Assembly (NCBI RefSeq): GCF_008935055.1
Contig: NZ_CP043030.1
Coordinates: forward strand, 1-64,000
Source: Pseudobutyrivibrio xylanivorans
GTDB taxonomy: Bacteria > Bacillota > Clostridia > Lachnospirales > Lachnospiraceae
Direction of reading: 5' to 3'
DNA length: 64,000 nucleotides
Numbering within the stretch: position 1 is the stretch's first letter; every line of letters begins with the position of its first letter. Positions 40,467-48,193 of this stretch are shown here, piece after piece. Below the pieces are notes generated by a model. The model was not told the origin of the DNA. It saw nothing but the letters and a program-made list of their open reading frames with translations, and ran no database searches. The position numbers were made by a program, and so were the translations under genes.

Positions 40467-42452
40467 ATGAAAAAGAATATATTTAAGTCATTTGTGGCAA
40501 CCGTTACAGGTGTTTCGCTTTTTTTACCTTGTCAAACAGTTTTTGCTGCGCCTATTAAGCAGGAGCCGGTTGTTAGTGTAGTTAACTTTGACCCAGTATA
40601 TGGAAATAAAGAGCTTAATAAGCAGAAGATGAAAGAAATAATTGAAAATGCATATTCAAGCAATACAGATATCATTGTATTTCCAGAGATGGCATTAACA
40701 GGTTATGCGTCTAGTGAGGATAGCATGCCAGCATCACTTGCTGAAACTAAAGATGGTGAAAGTGCTAAGTATTTTTATTCTCTTGCTTCAAAATATGATA
40801 TGTACATAGTTTATGGAGCACCTGAAGTTGTTGAAGGTGATCCCGCTCACGCCTACGATTCTGCATTTGTAGTATCTCCTGATGGTTTCGTTGATTCATA
40901 TCAAAAGCAGATAATTACAGATGAGAAGGGATGGTGTATTCCTGGAAATCACCCAGTGACTTTTTCAACACCATTTGGAAAAGTTGGTCTTAGTTTAGGA
41001 GACGATACTTTTGATTTAATTACACAGGATAGAATGTATTCAAAAGATGGTTGCTTTATGATAGCAAGTCCTACTGCATTGGAGGCTGAAAAATATACAG
41101 ATAACTATAAGTATGAGGGATTTGTAAGTAACCCATATTCAGATAGATATATATACTTGGGGTGGGATGATTTAAATAGAAACCGTGTTTTAAATGCTAG
41201 TTACCTTTCAGGTTTATATATTGCTACAGCTAATTTGATTGGTAAGGAAGGCGCTAAAGACGAATTATTATTTGCAGGTGGTTCTAATATCACAGGTGAA
41301 AATGATCCTGATATAAGCTCTGAAGTATGGTCTATCTGGAAAACAACAATTGAACAGGGTGCTGATTACGTAGACTATATTATGCATACATACGCAGGCA
41401 GCTTTGACGGTAATGAAACTTTAAATACCTCTGCTATTAATCCAGAGTTTGCAAGTCATGGTCTTGTTGATATGGACATTTATCAGCCTAATTTATATAC
41501 TAAATGGTTTAAAGATATAGCTGAAAAGAAGGTTAAGGCACGCAAAGCAAGAAAGAAAAATGGTCCTGTTGTTGCTGTAGTAAATATGAGTCCAGCGTAT
41601 GCTAACTGTGACGCTAATTTAAAGACTATGCTCGACTATATGAAAGAGGCAGCTTCACAGAAGGTAAACATTCTTGTATTCCCAGAAATGTCACTTGGTG
41701 ATTATGTATCAACTTCAGATCCAGAATCAATTGGCTGGAAGACAGTTATTGATACTGCTCAGACAATAGATGGTACTTATGCAAAGACTATTGCTGCAAA
41801 AGCAAAAGAATATGGTATGTATGTAATCTATGGAACACCTGAAGTTAATGCTAACGATCCAATGCATCCATTCAACTCTGCCTTTGTAGCTACTCCAAAA
41901 GGCAATACAATGTCATATCAGAAGGTACAGCCAGTTGAAGGAGATTGGGCAACTAAAGGTATTGAACCATTAATTATAGATACTCCATGGGGCGGTCTTG
42001 GTATTGCAATTTGTATGGATGTATACGCATATCCAGAAATGGCTCAGTACTATGCAGCTGCAGGATGTACAATGTACGCAAACCCTACTGCATCAGGTGG
42101 TTATGCAGGAAGTAACTTTATTTACAACACCACATTATCTACTATCACAGCAAGAGATGGTCTAGCAGTATTAAGTTCTGACCTTGTAAACACTAGTGGT
42201 TATGAGGATAGTAGCTTATATCCTGGTAAATCTACAATTATTGATCAGAATGGTGTTAGTCCTGTTTATTTATCAGGCGAGTCAATGTTGGAAGAAAAGA
42301 TGTATGTAGCAAAATTAGATTTAACAGATAATGTTAACTCTACAGATAAGTATTTTAACTCAGCTATGATATCAGAATGTATGAGTAAATTGAGTTCTGG
42401 AGAAACTATTTATGATGGAAATGGCAGAGTATATGTTGGCATTGTAGAATAG
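40467..42452 (+). CDS. Secreted protein with two carbon-nitrogen hydrolase (nitrilase) domains, first one inactive
   Basis: The ATG at 40467 (AAGGAG 7 nt upstream) gives 661 residues with a signal peptide ending near AFA (about 28). Domain 1 (about 32-345) has Glu74 (FPEMAL) and Lys147 (SYQKQ), but the cysteine position is Gly178 in GLSLGDDTF. Domain 2 (about 365-655) has a full triad: Glu407 (FPEMSL), Lys486 (SYQKV) and Cys516 (AICMDV). So one half is a dead copy. Nitrilase-superfamily enzymes cleave amides or carbamoyl groups; an exported tandem form is unusual. Substrate unknown. It is monocistronic with terminators on both sides. Confidence 0.88.
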   Translation: MKKNIFKSFVATVTGVSLFLPCQTVFAAPIKQEPVVSVVNFDPVYGNKELNKQKMKEIIENAYSSNTDIIVFPEMALTGYASSEDSMPASLAETKDGESAKYFYSLASKYDMYIVYGAPEVVEGDPAHAYDSAFVVSPDGFVDSYQKQIITDEKGWCIPGNHPVTFSTPFGKVGLSLGDDTFDLITQDRMYSKDGCFMIASPTALEAEKYTDNYKYEGFVSNPYSDRYIYLGWDDLNRNRVLNASYLSGLYIATANLIGKEGAKDELLFAGGSNITGENDPDISSEVWSIWKTTIEQGADYVDYIMHTYAGSFDGNETLNTSAINPEFASHGLVDMDIYQPNLYTKWFKDIAEKKVKARKARKKNGPVVAVVNMSPAYANCDANLKTMLDYMKEAASQKVNILVFPEMSLGDYVSTSDPESIGWKTVIDTAQTIDGTYAKTIAAKAKEYGMYVIYGTPEVNANDPMHPFNSAFVATPKGNTMSYQKVQPVEGDWATKGIEPLIIDTPWGGLGIAICMDVYAYPEMAQYYAAAGCTMYANPTASGGYAGSNFIYNTTLSTITARDGLAVLSSDLVNTSGYEDSSLYPGKSTIIDQNGVSPVYLSGESMLEEKMYVAKLDLTDNVNSTDKYFNSAMISECMSKLSSGETIYDGNGRVYVGIVE

Positions 42453-42484
42453 TCTTTAGAACAGGATAATCATATTTCAAAAAT

Positions 42485-42532
42485 AACCAACGAACTGAAG
42501 AATAGCTTATATCCTTCAATTCGTTGGTTTTT
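42485..42532 (+). terminator. Terminator of the nitrilase gene
   Basis: AACCAACGAA (42485-42494) pairs with TTCGTTGGTT (42520-42529), extended by TGAAG/CTTCA after one mismatch, then TTTTT. Confidence 0.85.
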
Positions 42533-43124
42533 AATTTTATGGGTTTTAAACTAAAACCGTAATGTTAGTATAGCCTTTAATTTGTGCAATGGTACAGCTG
42601 GCGAACTTAACTAGATTAATCTTAGTTTTTTAGTTTCTAGCATTGAAATCTTTGAAGTGGTGTTTATTGTCTTAATAAATTTATAGATTTACGAGTAGTG
42701 ACAGAGTTAACGCAACTTTGTTTATTTTATTAATTGATAAAGTTATGTCAAAACCCACAATATGGAGTGGCGTGTCCATGTGCGATCACAACATATAGCT
42801 AAGCTATCGGAAAAATAGAAATATCTATCGGTTAAATATTAATTTTTCCGAGAAGTGCAAGCAAACGCGAAAATATATACAATAAATACGATTACCGCGT
42901 AACTTTTTTTAGTAAATGCAAATTTCTTAAACTTAATGCAAGTTTCTACAGATAAATGCAAATTTATATTACTGTTGCATTTAGTACTGGAAATATTAGG
43001 CATAATTTAAGGAGCTAAACCAGCTCCTTATAATATGTTTATTTAGTTAGGCAAACTTGAATATAGACTGGAATTTTTATCACTGCATATTTATTGGGTT
43101 CTGTACATTTGATTATATTAAGCC
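42533..43124. other. AT-rich gap containing direct repeat R1
   Basis: No gene is visible. The right half (42882-43062) is one of two long direct repeats. Short copies of AAATGCAAATTT occur within it. Confidence 0.6.
42882..43062 (+). repeat. Long direct repeat, copy R1
   Basis: It starts ATAAATACGATTAC, continues through CGCGTAACTTTTTTTAG and TGCAAATTTCTTAAACTTAA, contains the hairpin AAGGAGCT-AAACC-AGCTCCTT (43009-43029), and ends GCAAACTTGAAT. Copy R2 (45187-45376) has the same order with scattered changes. The pair flanks the MarR/acetyltransferase unit. Confidence 0.85.
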
Positions 43125-43568
43125 CTATAATACTATTCTCATAGATACCGTTCCATTTTCACAGCCTAATTCCTCAAACTCCATACGCTTATATAATTCA
43201 TAGGCTGTTTTCATTACTTCTGGTTTAGTAGTAAATGTCAGTTGGCCATACCCAAGCATTCGCGACTTTTCTATCATGGAATTAAGTAGAACTCTTGCAT
43301 ACCCTTTCCCACGATACTCTGGTTTAATAAACAATCGTTTTCCTTCGCAGGTTGTGACATCTACTTTTTTTATAGCTATACAGCCTACAGGTTTACCATT
43401 TTCATAACCAACGAGAATTGCTCCACCCTTGTAAAAATTATTTAAATCGGCCAATTCTTTATCAAAAGAAACAAAGCATCCCTCGGCACCTTTTATCTGA
43501 GAATACTCAATGAATAATGCTTTTGCCACCTCAATATCATTACATTCTTTTACATCAAAAGTTCCCAA
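43125..43568 (-). CDS. GNAT-family N-acetyltransferase
   Basis: The start is TTG at 43568 with AAGGAG 10 nt upstream; the protein (147 residues) starts (M)GTFDVKECNDIEVAKALF. The acetyl-CoA loop is RLFIKPEYRGKGYARVLLNS (R-G-x-G-x-A), and the end YELYKRMEFEELG is typical. The acceptor is unknown. It lies 191 nt after the other acetyltransferase in the same direction and inside the R1-R2 interval. Confidence 0.85.
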   Translation of the reverse strand: MGTFDVKECNDIEVAKALFIEYSQIKGAEGCFVSFDKELADLNNFYKGGAILVGYENGKPVGCIAIKKVDVTTCEGKRLFIKPEYRGKGYARVLLNSMIEKSRMLGYGQLTFTTKPEVMKTAYELYKRMEFEELGCENGTVSMRIVL

Positions 43569-43759
43569 TTCTTGTTATCTCCTTCTAATTAATTTTCTGC
43601 ATAATAACTTCCACTTAATTTAATCTACAAATTTGAATTTTCATAAATAGAATTCCCCACTGTCTCTGAAGCTTGATATTTACTTATTTTTTATAGTCCA
43701 GTTTCCAACCGGCAAACTGTACAAGCTGCGCATCGGTTCTATGATAATATCTCTCGTTC

Positions 43760-44236
43760 TTATGAAGCTCTATACTCCATCAGGGTTGTATTCTGCCATT
43801 CTCCAAATCTGTCCTTCGCGATTCTTTCTCTATATCCTATTTCTCTAAAACCACACTTCTTATGTAATGCTATGCTAGCCCTGTTAATAGAGATTATTGC
43901 CGAATATATACTCCAATATCCTGCTTTTTCTGACCCCTTAATCAACTCATTTACAAGAGCAGTTCCAACGCCGTGTCCCCTGTACTTTTGATCCACATAA
44001 ATGCTCATTTCAACGCAGCCCTTATAAACGCATCTGCTTGATGTGGGACTGATTGCAACCCAGCCGATTACCTTTCCTTCGTCCTCATAAACAAATCTGC
44101 AATCCCTAATATGTCCCTTATCCCATTCTTCGAAACTAGGACACTCTGTATTAAAGGTTGCTGTACCACCTTCCATTCCCTGCTTGTAAATCTCTGATAC
44201 TCTTTCCCAATCACTATCCATCATCTGTCTAATCAC
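43760..44236 (-). CDS. GNAT acetyltransferase, phosphinothricin/arsinothricin type (PAT/ArsN1-like)
   Basis: The start is GTG at 44236 with TGGAGG 9 nt upstream, inside the marR-type gene end, so the two are coupled (8-nt overlap). The 158-residue protein shows the PAT pattern: MIRQMMDSDWERVSEIYKQG, GTATFNTECPSFEEW, GWVAISPTSSRCVYKGCVEM, the acetyl-CoA loop YRGHGVGTALVNEL, and NRASIALHKKCGFREIGYRE. PAT-family enzymes acetylate glutamate analogues such as phosphinothricin, and the ArsN1 branch acetylates the arsenical antibiotic arsinothricin. The Cys-rich MarR partner fits a metalloid role, but substrate is inference. Confidence 0.82.
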   Translation of the reverse strand: MIRQMMDSDWERVSEIYKQGMEGGTATFNTECPSFEEWDKGHIRDCRFVYEDEGKVIGWVAISPTSSRCVYKGCVEMSIYVDQKYRGHGVGTALVNELIKGSEKAGYWSIYSAIISINRASIALHKKCGFREIGYRERIAKDRFGEWQNTTLMEYRAS

Positions 44237-44672
44237 AACATTTGTCCTCCACTTTATCGCATGCTTCGTTATATAGTTTTAAAGCCTCAAGAACCTGATC
44301 TTGCTTATCCTTCGGGATTCTTGAGAACACATCTTTAAACTTCTCATACATGTCATTCTCAATCTTATTAAAACGAGCCTCTCCCTCTTTTGTCAGAGTA
44401 AGCACAACACATCTACGATCTGTTTTAGAGGGTTCTCGAATGACAAAACCTTTTTGTACAAGTTCCTCAACAGCCCTACTTACCGCACTTTTATCAAGTT
44501 TCAGTATCCTCGCCAATTCTTTTACGCAAATACCCGGGCTACGTCCAATCTCAACTACAAGAAAGCACTGAGAAGTAGTAACTGAGCATTGGCAACAATC
44601 CGTAGTGTTCAAATTATCAAGATTACGCTCCAGTTCTCTGGTATATTCTCGAAAAACTTTTACTTTATCCAT
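44229..44672 (-). CDS. MarR-family regulator with cysteine clusters
   Basis: This 147-residue protein has the MarR winged helix (CVKELARILKLDKSAVSRAV, then a wing with PSKTDRRCVVLTLTKEGE). Unusual cysteines cluster in DCCQCSVTTSQC (about 25-36) and at the C terminus (CDKVEDKCCD). Such clusters suggest thiol or metalloid (for example arsenical) sensing. It heads a coupled operon with the PAT-like acetyltransferase. A near-consensus promoter with an overlapping palindrome lies upstream (44697-44730), so it probably represses itself. SD AGGAGG is strong. Confidence 0.88.
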   Translation of the reverse strand: MDKVKVFREYTRELERNLDNLNTTDCCQCSVTTSQCFLVVEIGRSPGICVKELARILKLDKSAVSRAVEELVQKGFVIREPSKTDRRCVVLTLTKEGEARFNKIENDMYEKFKDVFSRIPKDKQDQVLEALKLYNEACDKVEDKCCD

Positions 44673-44696
44673 AGTCGAACCTCCTTTTAAATATGA

Positions 44697-44730
44697 ATGA
44701 TAATTGCAATAGTTGTTCTTGTCAACTATT
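44697..44730 (-). promoter_or_regulatory. Promoter and palindromic operator of the MarR gene
   Basis: On the minus strand TTGACA (44725-44720), 17-nt spacer and TATCAT (44702-44697). The inverted repeat AATAGTTG/CAACTATT (44708-44715 and 44723-44730, 7-nt gap) covers the -35 and spacer, as expected for MarR autorepression. Confidence 0.7.
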
Positions 44731-45186
44731 TCTTTATATAAATTTAGACTAGTACTATCTGGACGTCCACAGAGGTACTGGTTTATATAACGTTCAATAA
44801 TTAATTAGGGTGACAAACTTGAATTGACTACCTAATTAAAGCTTTAATCACCATATTTCCAAAACTTGTTTAATAGAATTATACTTATGCTGTTCTGCAT
44901 ATGTCTTGGAGCGGTTGCAATGATGACTACTGTAACAGCAATAAAGGCCCTGAATAATTGGTTTGCAGAACTTAATGCAATATATAGATTCTACCCAGGC
45001 ATTTAGCATTAAGTTCTGGAAAGCTTGTGTTAAATGCCTTTTGGGCGTGCCCAAATATTAGAAAACAAGGCTCTTAGATACTATTTTTCTGTTCCTGTCA
45101 ACTAAAAAAGGCTACCACATTTTTTGCAGTAACCTTTGTAAAATCAGGGTATATAGGATTTTTTGCATTTACCTCTGGAAGTGACG

Positions 45187-45376
45187 ATAAATACGATTAC
45201 GATTACGACGCGTAACTTTTTTTAGTAAATGCAAATTTCTTAAACTTAATACAAGTTTCTACAGGTAAAAGCAATACATATAGTACTGTTGCATTTAGTT
45301 CTAAAAATTATAGGCATAATTAAAGGAGCTAAACCAGCTCCTTATAATATTTTTATTTAGTTAAACAAATTTGAAT
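45187..45376 (+). repeat. Long direct repeat, copy R2
   Basis: It is collinear with R1 (42882-43062) over about 185 bases, from ATAAATACGATTACGATTAC to ACAAATTTGAAT. It shares exact blocks such as TTTTTTTAGTAAATGCAAAT and the AAGGAGCT/AGCTCCTT hairpin. It has a short GATTAC duplication near its start. Confidence 0.85.
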
Positions 45377-45473
45377 TGGGAATGAACCATTCCCAAGGGC
45401 TTTATAACTCATTACTACTTTTTATTTCATCATCCGCAAGCCCTTGTAAATACTAAATTTGCAGATGTTTTAC

Positions 45474-45550
45474 TTTCCCTTATGATTTCCCTTGTGTTAT
45501 ATCGTCCCATAGTACTTTACAAGTGTTGATAAGGGAAAAAACAAGGGAAA
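45474..45550. repeat. Integrase arm-type repeats, left end
   Basis: TTTCCCTTA (45474-45482), TTTCCCTTGT (45486-45495), ATAAGGGAAA (45529-45538) and ACAAGGGAAA (45541-45550): four copies of one motif in two orientations. Confidence 0.65.
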
Positions 45551-45885
45551 GATTACACTGTAATACAATATAACACCTAACGGGCTATCGGATTGTTGAA
45601 ATGTAATACTTTAATAAAACCTGAATTAATGGTTCCATCCGCAATCTTTATAAAAAAAGACTCTGTATAAATCTTTTTCTCAGCTATATTTATACGTTCC
45701 CGATTCTACACCTCGTGTATGCGGAAAAACAAGATCATCAAATCTCGATGAACCAATAATTCTACTGTTTATATACATGATTCTACCCATAGTATACATA
45801 ATTCTACGGACTATTGCTTGCATAAATACTTCAAAAAAGGCATTATGAAATTAATATATGACTAAAATGAAATTAGGAGTAATAG

Positions 45886-46713
45886 ATGGTTAAGCTTATT
45901 AAATCTGAGCTGTTCTTGTTAAGAAAATCTTTTTACAAGCGCTTCATAATTGCATATATCATATTCTATCTTGCTTATATCGTATACTTTTGGTTATTTG
46001 GGCGTATTTTTGCTGAATTAGCTATTGAAAGTGCAAATGGACTTGATTTTTTTATTTCTATGCCGCACTATCTGGAGTACGCATGGATATGGCTTCCAAT
46101 CCTAGCAATACACTTCCTTACTGATAGAAATACAAACAGTTCATTTCAAACTCTTATCGCATATAACAGGGCACAAGTATTTTTTTCGAAGGTTATTTCT
46201 TACTATCTGTTATGTGTTCCACTCCTTATTATACGTGCTTTTGTATTTCCGCTAGAATGGGCATTTTTATTCAAGAGAGGAATTGGTATAACCTCCGGAG
46301 AATCGCTCCAGACAGTCAGGTACATCAGATTCTTTGGTGTTGCGGTGAATGAGTTTTCATTACCATTGTCTGAACTTATTTTGAAAGCGATCTTTTATCA
46401 TGTTTTTTCTTTTACGTTAATGGCCGCTATCATATTCGCGTGTACAGTGTTTTCGAAAAACAAAATTAAAACCGCGATGTCGTGCGTTGCGTCGACATTT
46501 GTTGTTAGAGAAATTATCTGTATAATGGTCACTTCCAATAATCAGTCCGCACAAGATAAGAAAACAGGAATGGTATATTACAATGTTTATCCCAAAAATT
46601 TTTATCTTATGAATTGGTTGAAGTTAGGAATTCTTGGCGTATTGACATTATTGATACTCGTTCTGTTTTTTTATCTAATGTACCATATCTATTCAAGGAA
46701 AGATATGAACTGA
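45886..46713 (+). CDS. ABC-2-type transporter permease
   Basis: This 275-residue protein has about six membrane helices and the ABC-2/BcrB-like layout (LIKSELFLLRKSFYKRFIIA start). TAGGAG lies 6 nt before the ATG. It is followed by an ATPase and a second permease (25- and 6-nt gaps), a three-gene set like the LanFEG or BcrAB-type bacteriocin immunity transporters. Inference: it protects its host against a peptide antibiotic. It lies inside the proposed mobile element as cargo, though its AT content is closer to the chromosome than to the mobilization genes. Confidence 0.75.
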   Translation: MVKLIKSELFLLRKSFYKRFIIAYIIFYLAYIVYFWLFGRIFAELAIESANGLDFFISMPHYLEYAWIWLPILAIHFLTDRNTNSSFQTLIAYNRAQVFFSKVISYYLLCVPLLIIRAFVFPLEWAFLFKRGIGITSGESLQTVRYIRFFGVAVNEFSLPLSELILKAIFYHVFSFTLMAAIIFACTVFSKNKIKTAMSCVASTFVVREIICIMVTSNNQSAQDKKTGMVYYNVYPKNFYLMNWLKLGILGVLTLLILVLFFYLMYHIYSRKDMN

Positions 46714-46738
46714 TTAAGCGACAAAGGAGACAATAGCG

Positions 46739-47479
46739 ATGTCTGAACATATCATTATAATTAAAAACCTTATAAAACAGTATGGGAAAGGTTCTAATGG
46801 CAAAGAGATCATCAAGGGACTAAATATGCAGCTGGCCAGAGGCGATATTTTCGGTCTTGTTGGCAGAAACGGAGCAGGAAAGACTACTCTATTAAAATGC
46901 ATTACCGGAATAGTTCTTCCAAACAGTGGAAGCATAGAACTGTTTGGAGAAAGCAATCCTAAAAAGTTGCATATCAGTAGAGCAAAGATTGGCGGAATCA
47001 TTGAGAGGCCACCGATTGATGAGGAATTATCCGCATGGGATAACTTGAAACTTTATGCTATACGTATGGGACTAAGTAATGAGCGCATAAGAGAGGTTTT
47101 AGAGACTGTAGACCTGACACGTCATGGGGATGCAGCATTAAAAAAAGAACGAGTAAAAACATTTTCACTAGGAATGAAACAACGCCTAGGGATAGCAATA
47201 GCTCTTCTTGGAAAGCCTGAGCTTATGATCCTTGATGAGCCATTGAACGGACTTGATCCTGAAGGGATTATGTGGTTTAGAAAGATGGTGCTTGATTTAA
47301 ATAAGCAGGGTGTGTCCTTTATTATTTCAAGCCATCTGCTTAGGGAACTTGATGAAGTGGCAACCTGCTATGGAATAATGAGTGGTGGACAGATTATCGG
47401 AAATGTAACTGCTGATAAACTTCACAAATCCGGCGAAACCTTTGAAGATTATTATAAAAGAATTGTTGGAATCAATTGA
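46739..47479 (+). CDS. ABC transporter ATP-binding protein (LanF/BcrA-type)
   Basis: This 246-residue protein has Walker A GRNGAGKTT (42-50), a Q-loop region around GGIIERPPID, the signature FSLGMKQRLGIAIAL and Walker B LMILDEPLNGLDP, then the switch FIISSHLLREL. FSLGMKQRL in place of LSGGQ is the form found in bacteriocin/lantibiotic immunity and BcrA-type ATPases. The GGIIERP segment with E in the Q-loop is the E-loop hallmark of the lantibiotic group. It powers the two flanking permeases. Confidence 0.88.
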   Translation: MSEHIIIIKNLIKQYGKGSNGKEIIKGLNMQLARGDIFGLVGRNGAGKTTLLKCITGIVLPNSGSIELFGESNPKKLHISRAKIGGIIERPPIDEELSAWDNLKLYAIRMGLSNERIREVLETVDLTRHGDAALKKERVKTFSLGMKQRLGIAIALLGKPELMILDEPLNGLDPEGIMWFRKMVLDLNKQGVSFIISSHLLRELDEVATCYGIMSGGQIIGNVTADKLHKSGETFEDYYKRIVGIN

Positions 47480-47485
47480 TAGCTT

Positions 47486-48118
47486 ATGGAAAGATTGATA
47501 AGGGCAAATTTGTACAAGTTAATAAAGCGGCGTGAGACGTATTTTTTGCTAATTCTAATATGCGTGGAAAGTGCTGTATCAGCATCAATTCCCAAAAAAG
47601 GGTACGCTATGTTTATCGAAAGATGCAATATTCCGATTGCGCTTGATTTGGCACTGGCATTCCTTGCAGTAATCATATTTGCAGAAAACTATGCAAATGG
47701 GACATGGTACGGTGAATTTTTGAATGGCTATTCCAGAAAAAACATTATTATTTCAAAGTTAGTCGTCTATGGTATTATTTCTTTATTGGTCGCCTTATTG
47801 GCTGTAGGTATCCCATTTAGTATCTCATCATGTATAAATGGTGGTGGTTATCCAAGCAATTGGCATGCTATTTTGTCTGTCTTTTTCTCAAAATACCTGT
47901 TTATCATTTCTGTTATGACTTTGACTGCAATACTCTTAAGAAAGAGGATAATTACCCTCGCAGTTGGAACAGGAATATGTTTTTTTATAACGAAGATTTC
48001 TGAATACTTGCTAGAGCCAATAATTCCTAATATAGTCATCTCATTTACTTATATTTTGTTTTCATTTATTTTTATTATGTTATCTATAGGTATTTTTAGC
48101 TTTCAAGAAGTGCAATGA
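47486..48118 (+). CDS. ABC transporter permease, second subunit
   Basis: This 210-residue protein has six hydrophobic segments and begins MERLIRANLYKLIKRRETYF, a start typical for LanE/LanG-like permeases. It starts 6 nt after the ATPase stop without a clear ribosome binding site, so translation is probably coupled. It ends 75 nt before the convergent relaxase gene. With its partners it forms the probable antimicrobial peptide immunity unit of the element. Confidence 0.75.
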   Translation: MERLIRANLYKLIKRRETYFLLILICVESAVSASIPKKGYAMFIERCNIPIALDLALAFLAVIIFAENYANGTWYGEFLNGYSRKNIIISKLVVYGIISLLVALLAVGIPFSISSCINGGGYPSNWHAILSVFFSKYLFIISVMTLTAILLRKRIITLAVGTGICFFITKISEYLLEPIIPNIVISFTYILFSFIFIMLSIGIFSFQEVQ

Positions 48119-48122
48119 TTTA

Positions 48123-48178
48123 TGGACTTTTTTAGAAACGATACAAACACAAGTAGAAACGATTTTCGATAAAGTCCA
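48123..48178. repeat. Direct and inverted repeats between transporter and relaxase
   Basis: TAGAAACGAT occurs twice with a 21-bp period (48133-48142, 48154-48163), enclosed by TGGACTTT (48123-48130) and its complement AAAGTCCA (48171-48178). The two-helical-turn spacing suggests a protein-binding site; it could also act as a convergent terminator. Confidence 0.5.
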
Positions 48179-48193
48179 GGTAACCACGCGGTT

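Larger units (their letters stand above)
44731..45885. other. Gene-free region with repeat R2 and left end of the mobile element
   Basis: About 1.15 kb with no gene. It contains an inverted repeat TTAATTAGG/CCTAATTAA (44801-44809, 44831-44839) around GACAAACTTGAATT, the small palindrome TTGGGC-GT-GCCCAA (45049-45062), a hairpin-like AAAGGCTACC...GTAACCTTT (45107-45137), direct repeat R2, and the arm-type repeats of the mobile element (45474-45550). Confidence 0.6.

Noticed and set aside
42882-45376. R1/R2 as attachment sites of a mobile element
   Set aside because: No recombinase or mobility gene lies between them, so recombination units or duplicated intergenic DNA are better descriptions.
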